Assembly (NCBI GenBank): GCA_044226845.1
Contig: JBGAGG010000007.1
Coordinates: 1 to 64,000 of the forward strand
Reading direction: 5' to 3'
Length of the DNA stretch: 64,000 bases
Source: JAFDZO01 sp044226845
GTDB taxonomy: Bacteria; Bacteroidota; Ignavibacteria; Tepidaquicellales; Tepidaquicellaceae
Shown: piece after piece, positions 8,408-16,817 of the stretch
How the letters are laid out: every line of letters starts with the position of its first letter
How positions within the stretch are numbered: position 1 is the stretch's first letter
Notes under the pieces: model-generated
Told to the model about the DNA's origin: nothing
The model's input: the letters and a program-made list of their open reading frames with translations, nothing else
The model's database searches: none
Program-made: the position numbers and the translations under genes

Positions 8408-9106
8408 TTGAAAAAATTTACTTTACTATTTGTAATGTTGTTAGTAGTAGCCTCTACATCTTTTGGTCAGGCGAACAAAGGATGGGACGGTGTAAAACCT
8501 GAAGTTTGGAAAGGTTCAAGAGCAATGGTGTTTATGTACACACCATTCCAATCTAACTTAGGTTCTGTTAATGCAGGTATGTCATCATCTTACATTGATA
8601 CAGTAAATGCAGGTGCAACAAACTTAGCAGGTATTGGTGTTCAGTTTTATTTATCACCAAACTGGTCATTAACCGGTGGTCTTAACTTCGGTTCAACAAC
8701 AAACGAAGCTACAATCACATCCGGAACAATAAAAACAACCGGAACAACATTAGGTTTAGCAGTTGACTTTGATTATCACATGATGTCAATGTACAGCATT
8801 TCACCTTATGTTGGTTTGAATGCAAGCTTTGCAATGGTTAATACAAAAACAACAGCTACTCCAACATCAGGAACAGTATCTACACTTGAAAACAAAGGCA
8901 CAGGATTCGGTGCAGGGTTAAATATGGGATTTGATTGGTATTTCACACCAGGTATGTCTTTAGGTGGAAAATACACATTAGGATTCATGAGCCACTCAGC
9001 TCCTGAACAAACATCAACATCTACAACAACAGTAACAAGAAAAGGACCATCATCTTCAATGATTGGTACCGGTATTATGAGCGTAATGTTAAAAGTACAC
9101 TTCTAA
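8408..9106 (+). CDS. Outer-membrane beta-barrel protein of a different subfamily (probably highly expressed)
   Basis: A 232-residue exported barrel inside the paralogue array but not obviously homologous to its neighbours. It has the signal peptide MKKFTLLFVMLLVVASTSFGQ, strands such as GIGVQFYLSPNWSLTGGLNFG and GFGAGLNMGFDWYFTPGMSLGGKYTLG, and a final SVMLKVHF strand with the C-terminal phenylalanine typical of BAM substrates. The start is TTG, supported by AAAAGGAG seven to eight bases ahead. Codon use stands out: leucine is nearly always TTA, threonine nearly always ACA and glycine mainly GGT. Together with the good ribosome site, a candidate promoter and the strongest hairpin in the array, this suggests an abundant outer-membrane protein. 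The long Thr/Ser loops are probably surface exposed. Confidence 0.8.
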   Translation: MKKFTLLFVMLLVVASTSFGQANKGWDGVKPEVWKGSRAMVFMYTPFQSNLGSVNAGMSSSYIDTVNAGATNLAGIGVQFYLSPNWSLTGGLNFGSTTNEATITSGTIKTTGTTLGLAVDFDYHMMSMYSISPYVGLNASFAMVNTKTTATPTSGTVSTLENKGTGFGAGLNMGFDWYFTPGMSLGGKYTLGFMSHSAPEQTSTSTTTVTRKGPSSSMIGTGIMSVMLKVHF

Positions 9107-9120
9107 TATTTTGAATATAG

Positions 9121-9153
9121 ATTTCTCTGCGGGAAACCGCAGAGAAATTTTTT
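9121..9153 (+). terminator. Very strong terminator after the 8408 barrel gene
   Basis: Perfect 12-bp stem ATTTCTCTGCGG / CCGCAGAGAAAT capped by a GAAA tetraloop and followed by TTTTTT. Confidence 0.95.
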
Positions 9154-9247
9154 AACCACAAAAACCCCAAGTTTCTACTTTCTCACATAACAGCACTTCT
9201 CATTTTACAATACCCCAAATAAAGTAAACTGTTTATATAACATCTGT

Positions 9248-9354
9248 TGATGCAAATGTAATTTATTTGAATCAAAATTATTTCTCATTTTAATTTACAA
9301 CTGATGCAAATGTAATTTATTTGAATCAAAATTATTTCTCATTTTAATTTACAA
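9248..9354 (+). repeat. 53-bp tandem direct repeat (two copies, period 54)
   Basis: Copies at 9248-9300 and 9302-9354 are identical over 53 bases and separated by one base. They begin TGATGCAAATGTAATTTATT. They sit in the 285-nt gap just upstream of barrel array member 3 and contain no open frame. This is probably a recent slippage duplication and may duplicate promoter sequence. Confidence 0.9.
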
Positions 9355-9391
9355 ACTATTCGGGGATTTCCCTCAAACCTAAAAAATCATA

Positions 9392-10090
9392 ATGAAAAAA
9401 ATCATTTACGTATTTTTATTTCTGTTCATTGCTTCAGGAATAACACAGGCGCAAACAAGTAAAATTGTTAAAACGCCTTTCACACCATCATTTCAGGTAT
9501 TAATAAAAGGGGCTTATTCGATTCCTTTATCACACCAGGATTTCAAGGATTTTACAAGCGGTTTTCCGGGTGCGCAATTAGAACTGGCTTATGATTTCAA
9601 TCCATGCTGGGCAGTATACGGAAACTTCAGCGCAGACTTTATTGGCGCAAAAAAATTTCCGGTAACAGTCGGAACAACAACATCTGACCTTAAAACAAGT
9701 ACACAATTATCAGGTTCCATCGGACCAAGATATTATTTCAATCTGCGCTCTGCTCCTTTATGGAAAATTTATGCTGATGCAGGCTTAGGAATATACTCAT
9801 TTAAACAAGGTGATAATTCTGAAACCAATTCACAGGGAACAACAACATTTACACAGGATGCTATATCACAATTCGGTCTTAATCTCGGCACAGGGGCAAA
9901 TGTAGTTGTTGGTTCTAAAATGATAGTTACTTTCGGAGCAAAGTATCATTTTATAATGAAGAAATCAGATCATGTTTATACAGGAACAGTTACATCGGGA
10001 GGCATAAGTCTTCCTTATACCAGCCCTGCAGAAACAGTTCCGGAAAGAAGTTATTTACAATTTAATCTTGGCGTAGGATTCAGATTATAA
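9392..10090 (+). CDS. Outer-membrane beta-barrel protein, array member 3
   Basis: A 232-residue paralogue with signal peptide MKKIIYVFLFLFIASGITQAQ. It carries the shared blocks PSFQVLIKGAYSIPLSHQDF, GFPGAQLELAYDFNPCWAVY, GNFSADFIGAKK, QLSGSIGPRYYFNL, YADAGLGIYSFKQGD, FGAKYHFIMKKSDH and VPERSYLQFNLGVGFRL. It is closest in pattern to member 2. The start is ATG with no clear ribosome site, unlike its neighbours. The gene is preceded by a 53-bp tandem duplication that may have altered its promoter and is followed by its own terminator. Predicted outer-membrane location; role unknown. Confidence 0.8.
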   Translation: MKKIIYVFLFLFIASGITQAQTSKIVKTPFTPSFQVLIKGAYSIPLSHQDFKDFTSGFPGAQLELAYDFNPCWAVYGNFSADFIGAKKFPVTVGTTTSDLKTSTQLSGSIGPRYYFNLRSAPLWKIYADAGLGIYSFKQGDNSETNSQGTTTFTQDAISQFGLNLGTGANVVVGSKMIVTFGAKYHFIMKKSDHVYTGTVTSGGISLPYTSPAETVPERSYLQFNLGVGFRL

Positions 10091-10123
10091 TTCAATTACA
10101 ATATTCTTTTATATTATATATAG

Positions 10124-10151
10124 AGCGGCTTAGCAATAAGCCGCTTTTTTT
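10124..10151 (+). terminator. Terminator after barrel array member 3
   Basis: Stem AGCGGCTTA / TAAGCCGCT around GCAA with a T7 tail. Confidence 0.9.
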
Positions 10152-10204
10152 ATGTGCAAATTTTTCATCGAAATAAAACAATGGTTTAATCGGTTAAAAT
10201 TTCT

Positions 10205-10212
10205 TAATTTTG
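10205..10212 (+). promoter_or_regulatory. Possible Bacteroidota-type -7 element (TAATTTTG)
   Basis: TAATTTTG, identical to the element before the 8408 gene, about 60 nt ahead of barrel array member 4. No convincing -33 element is seen. Confidence 0.3.
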
Positions 10213-10271
10213 AAAAACTTTTTTTTATAGTGTAACTTATTACTTAACCCTAATCTCAAAAAGGAGAGAAC

Positions 10272-10970
10272 TTGAAAAAAATTCTTTTAATTACTGCTCT
10301 GTTATTTTTTGTTACAGGTATTTCATCGGCGCAGAAGCTGCTGCCCATTAAACCCAGCATCGAAATAATTTTTAAAGGTGCTTTCGGTTCACCGCTTTCA
10401 GGCGACGAATTTAAAAATCACTATCAGGGATTTCCCGGCGGACAACTGGAAGTTGTAGGTAACATTACTCCTAACTTCGGAGTTTATGGAAACTTCAGCG
10501 CAGATTTTTTATCCCCTAAAGATGTATCTCTAATTGGCGCAACTGTGAAAGAAGATAATACATATATGCTTTCAGGAAGCGTAGGACCCAGATTTTATTT
10601 TAATCTGCCCGGCAGCATGCTTTACAGATTTTTCGGTGATTTGGGATTCGGTATCTATGCAACCAGACCCGGAGATGTAACTACAACATTAACCACAAAT
10701 CCGCCCACAGTTACAACTGACAGGCACAATGTTTATACTCAAACAGGATTCAATGTAGGCGCAGGTTTAAATATTGGCCTTGGTCCTATTGGTACAGCAA
10801 ACGTAACATTGAAGTATCATAATCTCATGAGTAAATCAAATGTTCAGGTAATAAATACAAGAACGGTTGAAGGAGCAAATCCGTCAGTCAACTCAAATAT
10901 TTTTTCAGACGTTCCATCACGCAGCTACTTTTCAGTTGCAGTTGGTTTAGGATTTAAACTGGGATTATAA
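10272..10970 (+). CDS. Outer-membrane beta-barrel protein, array member 4
   Basis: A 232-residue paralogue. The signal peptide MKKILLITALLFFVTGISSAQ is followed by KPSIEIIFKGAFGSPLSGDEF, GFPGGQLEVVGNITPNFGVY, GNFSADFLSPKDV, LSGSVGPRFYFNL, LGFGIYATRPGD and LKYHNLMSKSNV, and it ends in SYFSVAVGLGFKLGL. The start is TTG, six bases after AAAGGAGAG, so initiation there is well supported. Its N-terminal half is closest to member 5 (GFPGGQLEV, SADFLSPKD against GAFPGAQLEV, NADFMTPKD). The downstream hairpin has the same sequence as the one after member 5, which shows that the duplication included the 3' flank. Confidence 0.8.
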   Translation: MKKILLITALLFFVTGISSAQKLLPIKPSIEIIFKGAFGSPLSGDEFKNHYQGFPGGQLEVVGNITPNFGVYGNFSADFLSPKDVSLIGATVKEDNTYMLSGSVGPRFYFNLPGSMLYRFFGDLGFGIYATRPGDVTTTLTTNPPTVTTDRHNVYTQTGFNVGAGLNIGLGPIGTANVTLKYHNLMSKSNVQVINTRTVEGANPSVNSNIFSDVPSRSYFSVAVGLGFKLGL

Positions 10971-10992
10971 AATTTTATTTATATTTATTTTT

Positions 10993-11025
10993 AAAAGCGG
11001 GTTAGAAATAATCCGCTTTTTTTTT
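10993..11025 (+). terminator. Terminator after barrel array member 4 (duplicated hairpin)
   Basis: Stem AAAAGCGGGTTA / TAATCCGCTTTT around GAAA with a long T tract. The same hairpin sequence recurs after member 5. Confidence 0.9.
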
Positions 11026-11112
11026 GTAAATTTTTTTTAAATTTTTTCTTACCTATTTTTTATCCATAATTGTAAACTATTCAACACTCGTAAACTATAC
11101 AAAGGAGAAATT

Positions 11113-11868
11113 TTGAAAAAACTATTTTCGGTCTTTATCTTATTATTCATCGTAACGGGAGCTTCACATGCCCAAAAAATACTTCCGTTCAAGCCCTCTC
11201 TAAATATTATTGTAAGAGGTTCTATTTCAGCCCCTGTTTCGGGAGGAACATATTCATCGGTTAGCCCTGTACCCGCGTTCGAGGGCGGCAGCTTTAAAGA
11301 TTACTTCGGAGCATTTCCAGGAGCACAGCTTGAAGTTGCAGCAAATTTTACATCGTCTTTCGGAGTGTTCGGCAGTTTTAATGCTGACTTCATGACTCCA
11401 AAAGATTCAAGAGTTGGATTTATTGGTGCAACATATACACAGTCGAATACAACACAAATGTCCGGATATATAGGTCCACGATATTATATTACATTAATGC
11501 CGGGACCTTCACCACTTATAATGTACACCGATGCGGCGATAGGAATGTACTCATTGAAATACGGAACGGAGGAAATAAAATATGCAACTAATCCGCAGTC
11601 TTCGGATAAATTTACATACAGCGCTGCTACGCAAATAGGATTTAACATAGGAGCAGGAATAAACATTATTGCAAGCGCTACAAGTTTTGTAAACTTCGGG
11701 ATCAGGTATCATAATGTTATGAAGAAAACCGGTGTGACATTCGGTGAAACTTACACCCATACTGAAGGAACGGTCACAACATCCACATCTGAAAATACAA
11801 TTTATGATCTGGCAGAGAGAGGATACATTCAGATCTCCGCAGGAATAGGGTTTAAGTTCAGTCTATAA
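11113..11868 (+). CDS. Outer-membrane beta-barrel protein, array member 5
   Basis: The longest paralogue, 251 residues. The extra length is mainly an insertion near residues 42-58 (GGTYSSVSPVPAFEGG), probably a surface loop. The signal peptide is MKKLFSVFILLFIVTGASHAQ. The family blocks KPSLNIIVRGSISAPVSG, GAFPGAQLEVAANFTSSFGVF, FNADFMTPKD, QMSGYIGPRYYITL and FGIRYHNVMKKTG are present, ending in GYIQISAGIGFKFSL. The start is TTG after AAAGGAG. It is the last gene of the array. Loop length differences among otherwise alike barrels fit diversification of exposed parts, but this is inference. Confidence 0.8.
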   Translation: MKKLFSVFILLFIVTGASHAQKILPFKPSLNIIVRGSISAPVSGGTYSSVSPVPAFEGGSFKDYFGAFPGAQLEVAANFTSSFGVFGSFNADFMTPKDSRVGFIGATYTQSNTTQMSGYIGPRYYITLMPGPSPLIMYTDAAIGMYSLKYGTEEIKYATNPQSSDKFTYSAATQIGFNIGAGINIIASATSFVNFGIRYHNVMKKTGVTFGETYTHTEGTVTTSTSENTIYDLAERGYIQISAGIGFKFSL

Positions 11869-11891
11869 ATTTTTTAAATTTATAATTAATC

Positions 11892-11922
11892 AAAAAGCGG
11901 GTTAGAAATAATCCGCTTTTTG
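11892..11922 (+). terminator. Terminator after barrel array member 5
   Basis: Same stem-loop as at 10993-11025 (AAAAGCGGGTTA / TAATCCGCTTTT, GAAA loop), here followed by TG after the T run. Confidence 0.9.
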
Positions 11923-12031
11923 TTGTAAAAAAACAATTTCCACTCTCTCTTTATCTTGAATATCAATCATAATTCCTTTAATTTCAGTACTTATCCACAA
12001 TTTTTTTAGCCGAAAATACAAGAAAAACTAA

Positions 12032-14686
12032 ATGAATTTTAAGACTTTTAATAAGATTACGGGATTATTCGTATTTCTCTTTGCGACCATTGTTTATATA
12101 ATGACGGTTCAGCCGACTCTTTCCTTCTGGGACTGCGGTGAGTTCATCGCCTGCGCATTTACGCTTAGCGTACCGCATCCGCCCGGAGCTCCGCTTCACA
12201 CTTTAGTAGGAAAAATTTTTACAATGTTTCCGATAAGTCCTGATATAGGATTAAGAATGAACTATCTTTCAGTTCTCTCCAGTTCGTTCTGTGTTTTATT
12301 CCTTTATCTCTTCAGTGTAAAAGTTATCAATAACTGGAAAGGAAATCCGCAATCTTTTTATAATGTCTTAATGGTCTGCGGCGCTTCCGCTATCGGCGCT
12401 TTATCATATGCATTCTGCGATTCGTTCTGGTTCAATGCGATGGAAGCTGAAGTTTACGGTTTCGGAACATTCCTTATTGGCTTATGCGCATACCTGATGA
12501 TGATATGGTGGGAGAAAGCTGATGAGCCCGGCTCAGATAAATATTTATTGCTGCTTTGTTATGTTTGCGGACTTGCATTAGGTATTCACTTATTAGTTGC
12601 GCAGATGATCTTTGTTGCAGGGCTTTTATTTTATTTCAGAAGATATACATATACAAGAAACTCGCTGCTGATAGCTATAGGCGCTTCAGCAGTTGCTTTC
12701 TTCATTGCTTATCCCGGTATAGTAAAAAAATTCCCTTCGCTTATGAACGTTAGCGGAATGTTCGGAATTATAATTATCGGGCTTTTAGTTTTCGGTATCT
12801 ACTACGGCAGAGCAAAAAAAATGGCAACATTAAGCTTATTCTGCCTCTCAGTCTTTTTAATAATTTTAGGTTACTCTACATATATTTCTGTTTTACAAAG
12901 GTCGAATGTAACAAATCTTCCTTTAGATGAAAACAATCCTGATAACTTACCTGCGCTTCTTTCATATTTAAATCGTGAACAATACGGCGAACAGCCATTG
13001 CTTTTACCGAGAAGATATTCACAGGAACCGCAGCACAGACCTACATGGGAAAATTATACAAGCGATATGGATTTCATGTGGAAGTATCAGATAAAAGAAA
13101 TGTTTTTAAGATATCTCTTCTGGCAGTATGTCGGTAGAGCAGGATACAATCAGGGTGACGGAGTTGATTTTAAATTTTTCGCTATACCAATGCTGCTGGG
13201 GCTTATCGGTATATGGGTCCATTTCCGGCGCGACTGGAAAATGGCATTCGTATTTATGATGATGTTTATTGCGATGGGTGTGGTAACTGCGCTGTATCAG
13301 AATCAACAGGACCCGCAGCCGAGAGAGAGGGATTACTTTTATGTCGGGGCGTTTATGGTCTATTCCATGTGGATAGCAATCGGCATTTACGGTATTATTG
13401 AAATGATAAGAGAGGCAACAAAGAAAGAAACTATGATGGCAGGCGGAGCGTTAATCCTTGCCGCATCATTCATCTTTGTTCCAATGAGAATGCTCCAGGT
13501 AAATTACCACTATCAGGATAGAAGCAAAAACTATTTTGCTTTTGATTATGCTTATAATATTTTACAGAGTGTCGAAAAAGATGCTATCATATTTACTAAC
13601 GGCGATAACGATACATTCCCTCTATGGTGCTTACAGGCAGCATACGGAATAAGAACTGATGTCCGCATTGTGAATCTTTCTTTAGCGCAGACTGAGTGGT
13701 ATAATATTCAGCTGAAGAACGAAAGACCTTACGGTGCATTAACTGTTCCGTTCACATTGTCCGATGCTCAGCTCAGAAAAATTGCTCCGGATAGATGGGA
13801 TCCTAAAACTATCCTTTCAGTAGATGTTCCGCCGAGAGCATATCCTGATTCAATGCGCAATAAAGGAAATGCTCCTGCTAAACTTTCATGGAATTTCCAG
13901 GGCTCTCCTTATAATGCACAGGGACAGCAGATTCAGATTGTTAAAGGAAGTGACATCGTAATGATGGATATTTTAAAAGCTAATAAATTTGAAAGACCTA
14001 TATACTGGTCAGTTACAGTAACACAGGATAACTATCTTGGTTTAAGTGAATACCTTTCAATGCAGGGTATGGCTCAAAGACTTTATCCTTATAAAGTCGG
14101 CAATGCAAATACGGGTATCGCAGTTGATACTGCTTTGACAAGACAATCTTTGTTTAATGAAAACGTTGTGCCTTCACAAACTCCGAAATACGGATTCAAA
14201 TTCAGAGGCTTACAGGAGCCGGGAATTTTCTATGATGAAAACCATCAGAGAATGATTTCTCAGTACAGGAATCTATTCCTAAAGCTTACTGAAACTTATA
14301 TGCAGGATTCAACAAGATTTAAACTTGCAGAAGAAACTCTGGATAGAATGAATAAGACAATTTCACCTGCTGCCATTCCGATGGATTACAGAATGGAATA
14401 TTTTGTTGCAGTGCTTTATAAGAACCTGAAGAATGATGCGAAGTATACTGAACTGATGGATAATGTTATAAAGCAGGCTGAAGAAGAAATAAAAAATCCT
14501 GCCAATATAAATCCGAACGATTATTATAATCCTTACAGAGTTCTGCTTGAAGCTTATGAGAATAAAAAAGATTATTCAAATGCATTAAGAATAATCGGAA
14601 TATTAAAAAGCACCAGCAGACAGGCAGACCCTAATCTTATACAAAGAGAGCAGGATATAAGAAATAAGATGAATCAGGGTAAATAA
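12032..14686 (+). CDS. DUF2723 multi-pass membrane glycosyltransferase (TMEM260-like)
   Basis: An 884-residue inner-membrane protein. The N-terminal FATIVYIMTVQPTLSFWDCG and the following EFIACAFTLSVPHPPGAPLH are the signature of the DUF2723 family of GT-C fold enzymes, relatives of TMEM260-type protein O-mannosyltransferases. The conserved acidic FWDCGEF after the first membrane helix is the likely catalytic loop. About ten hydrophobic helices fill residues 10-490. A soluble periplasmic region follows, containing ENGDNDTFPLWCLQ-like blocks and, after about residue 750, TPR-like helices. Family knowledge suggests sugar transfer from a lipid carrier to exported proteins or polysaccharide, which fits the two downstream glycosyltransferases. 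A hairpin after it separates it from the next gene. Confidence 0.85.
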   Translation: MNFKTFNKITGLFVFLFATIVYIMTVQPTLSFWDCGEFIACAFTLSVPHPPGAPLHTLVGKIFTMFPISPDIGLRMNYLSVLSSSFCVLFLYLFSVKVINNWKGNPQSFYNVLMVCGASAIGALSYAFCDSFWFNAMEAEVYGFGTFLIGLCAYLMMIWWEKADEPGSDKYLLLLCYVCGLALGIHLLVAQMIFVAGLLFYFRRYTYTRNSLLIAIGASAVAFFIAYPGIVKKFPSLMNVSGMFGIIIIGLLVFGIYYGRAKKMATLSLFCLSVFLIILGYSTYISVLQRSNVTNLPLDENNPDNLPALLSYLNREQYGEQPLLLPRRYSQEPQHRPTWENYTSDMDFMWKYQIKEMFLRYLFWQYVGRAGYNQGDGVDFKFFAIPMLLGLIGIWVHFRRDWKMAFVFMMMFIAMGVVTALYQNQQDPQPRERDYFYVGAFMVYSMWIAIGIYGIIEMIREATKKETMMAGGALILAASFIFVPMRMLQVNYHYQDRSKNYFAFDYAYNILQSVEKDAIIFTNGDNDTFPLWCLQAAYGIRTDVRIVNLSLAQTEWYNIQLKNERPYGALTVPFTLSDAQLRKIAPDRWDPKTILSVDVPPRAYPDSMRNKGNAPAKLSWNFQGSPYNAQGQQIQIVKGSDIVMMDILKANKFERPIYWSVTVTQDNYLGLSEYLSMQGMAQRLYPYKVGNANTGIAVDTALTRQSLFNENVVPSQTPKYGFKFRGLQEPGIFYDENHQRMISQYRNLFLKLTETYMQDSTRFKLAEETLDRMNKTISPAAIPMDYRMEYFVAVLYKNLKNDAKYTELMDNVIKQAEEEIKNPANINPNDYYNPYRVLLEAYENKKDYSNALRIIGILKSTSRQADPNLIQREQDIRNKMNQGK

Positions 14687-14714
14687 TGCTCATCTAAATT
14701 TAATAGAACAAATT

Positions 14715-14747
14715 AAACGACTTTGTTTAAATACAAAGTCGTTTTTT
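14715..14747 (+). terminator. Terminator after the DUF2723 gene
   Basis: Perfect 11-bp stem AAACGACTTTG / CAAAGTCGTTT with an A+T-rich loop and T tail. Confidence 0.85.
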
Positions 14748-14804
14748 ATTTTCAATAGATCCTAAAAAAGATTTTAAAAGTTTTTAATTTTTTTAATTTT
14801 ATTA

Positions 14805-16802
14805 ATGGCAAAACAAAGCGCTGCAAAGCAAAGCACAAAGTTTGAAATAAAAACTCCTGCGAAACCAAAGGATAACAGACCTGTAATTTATTTTCTTTTA
14901 CTAGCCCTTTCATTCGTTCTGATATATCTCAGCAATCAGGTGAACTTTATTCAGGATGACTCATATATCAGTTTCCGTTTTGTGAAAAATTTTGTTCAGG
15001 GCAACGGATTAGTTTTTAATCCGGGTGAAAAAGTTGAAGGTTATACAAATCTCCTGTGGGTTCTGCTTCTTAGCATCTTTTATGCAATGAAAATGAATAT
15101 AGAAAGCATTTCGCAGTATCTCAGTATGGGCTTTGGAATTCTTGTTTTGTTTCAGACATATAAAATTTCTTCTCTTATTGAAATCAAAGAGGATTCTAAA
15201 ACAGGGAAATCTTCAGCAGCTTCATCGTCTTATCTTTTTAATTTTATCCCTGTAATATTATTAGTGCTTACAGGGGCATATAATTTCTGGGCAATCAGCG
15301 GTATGGAAACATGTATGTTCATTGCTTATGTTCTTGCAGGAATATTTTATTATATAAAAAATAAAAACTCGGAAGCGCCAAATTATTTATTCGCATTATT
15401 TATTTTTCTTGCATCGCTTACGCGCCCTGAAGGATTGTACTTCTTCGGCTTAGTAATAATTCATAAAGTAATTATATCAGTAAAAAATAATAAAGCAGGA
15501 TTTATAAAAGATGTTTTCTCAAAAAATAATTTAATCACGTATGCAGTATATTTAGTCCCAACAGGATTATTTATCCTATGGAGATTAAGCTACTACGGAT
15601 ATCCGTTCCCAAACACTGCCTATGCGAAAACAGGATTCTCATCGGCTTACTTTGATGCAGGCTGGGTGTACTTCAAAAATTTCTTTGCTGCATACATGCT
15701 TTACGGTATTGTCTTCGCTTTGCCATTATATCTTCTGAGAAAAAAAGAAAACTTTTTTGAAATTTCTTTGATGTATCTGCTAACACTTGCTTACTATGTG
15801 TATATAATTTTAGTAGGCGGTGACGTATTAAAACAATTCAGATTTTTTCTTCCGGTTCTTCCGTTCATTTATATTCTGTTCGGAAAATTTCTGGAAGATA
15901 TCATGTTAAAGATGAAAAGTAAATCCTCTGCAGGAATTGCAATAGCTCTCGCTATTACAATTGCTATAGGGATATTCAATTACAATTCTCAGAAGGAAGC
16001 AATTAAAAAAGATGTTGAAACGGAGAACGGCTTAGTAGAAAAAATGAAACTGGCCGGAGCGTGGTTCAATAAAAAACAAACACAGCTTGGCAGACCGCTT
16101 GTGCTTGCTGCAACAACTATCGGAGCCGTATCATATTTTTCAGATGTAATCGTTATCGATATGCTCGGTCTTACCGATGAAACAATCGCTCATAAGCCGT
16201 TACAGGTGCCTGAAGTATCGGCTCTTCCTTTAAACTGGAAAGAACGTAAATACAATGCCGAGTATGTTCTCTCCCGTAAGCCGGATTACATGTACTTCTC
16301 TACAGGAATAAAGCCAAGCGCATTTGCTGAAATTGCATTGCTGACTTATGATGACTTTCTGAACAATTATTATGCTTATCCGTTTTCAGTTAAAGATCAG
16401 GGCTACAGTGATGTTGTTTACAAAAGAAAATCTGACAACGATATTAAAAATATAAAGCCAGCTGCACAAAATCCTAAGTACGACAAAAAATTCGTTGGTG
16501 ACTTTGTATATGGCATGAACATCATGCGCAGTAAAAAACAGGATGCAATAGATGCATTTAAGCGGGCAATAGAAAAAGGTCCGACTAATTTTGGTGCGCC
16601 ATATCAAAATCTCGCAGATGTTTATATGCAGTCAGGAAATAAAGATGAAGCCTTTAATAATTATTTAAAAGCAATTGAAGCGGATAATTTTAATGTAAAT
16701 GCATTAGTTCAATTATATTCAATTTACATGCAAAGAGGTGATGCAGAAAATGCAAATAAAATGGCTGAGCGGTTGAATTTAATTGCTCCCGAAATGAAAT
16801 AA
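14805..16802 (+). CDS. GT-C membrane glycosyltransferase with C-terminal TPR
   Basis: A 665-residue inner-membrane protein. After a lysine-rich cytoplasmic N-terminus (residues 1-25) comes a first helix, then NQVNFIQDDSYISFRFVKNF and NGLVFNPGEKVEGYTNLLW. This is the DD motif and GxGLxxNPGExVEGYTN block of AftB-like GT-C enzymes that use polyprenyl-phosphate sugars. Eight to ten further helices run to about residue 395. The periplasmic C-terminal third ends in two or three TPR units (AIDAFKRAIEKGPTNFGAPY, AFNNYLKAIEADNFNVNALV). The TPR could hold an acceptor protein. The GT9 gene starts 15 nt downstream, so the two are probably co-transcribed. The sugar and acceptor are unknown. Confidence 0.75.
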   Translation: MAKQSAAKQSTKFEIKTPAKPKDNRPVIYFLLLALSFVLIYLSNQVNFIQDDSYISFRFVKNFVQGNGLVFNPGEKVEGYTNLLWVLLLSIFYAMKMNIESISQYLSMGFGILVLFQTYKISSLIEIKEDSKTGKSSAASSSYLFNFIPVILLVLTGAYNFWAISGMETCMFIAYVLAGIFYYIKNKNSEAPNYLFALFIFLASLTRPEGLYFFGLVIIHKVIISVKNNKAGFIKDVFSKNNLITYAVYLVPTGLFILWRLSYYGYPFPNTAYAKTGFSSAYFDAGWVYFKNFFAAYMLYGIVFALPLYLLRKKENFFEISLMYLLTLAYYVYIILVGGDVLKQFRFFLPVLPFIYILFGKFLEDIMLKMKSKSSAGIAIALAITIAIGIFNYNSQKEAIKKDVETENGLVEKMKLAGAWFNKKQTQLGRPLVLAATTIGAVSYFSDVIVIDMLGLTDETIAHKPLQVPEVSALPLNWKERKYNAEYVLSRKPDYMYFSTGIKPSAFAEIALLTYDDFLNNYYAYPFSVKDQGYSDVVYKRKSDNDIKNIKPAAQNPKYDKKFVGDFVYGMNIMRSKKQDAIDAFKRAIEKGPTNFGAPYQNLADVYMQSGNKDEAFNNYLKAIEADNFNVNALVQLYSIYMQRGDAENANKMAERLNLIAPEMK

Positions 16803-16817
16803 TTTCTTTTCCTTCCT

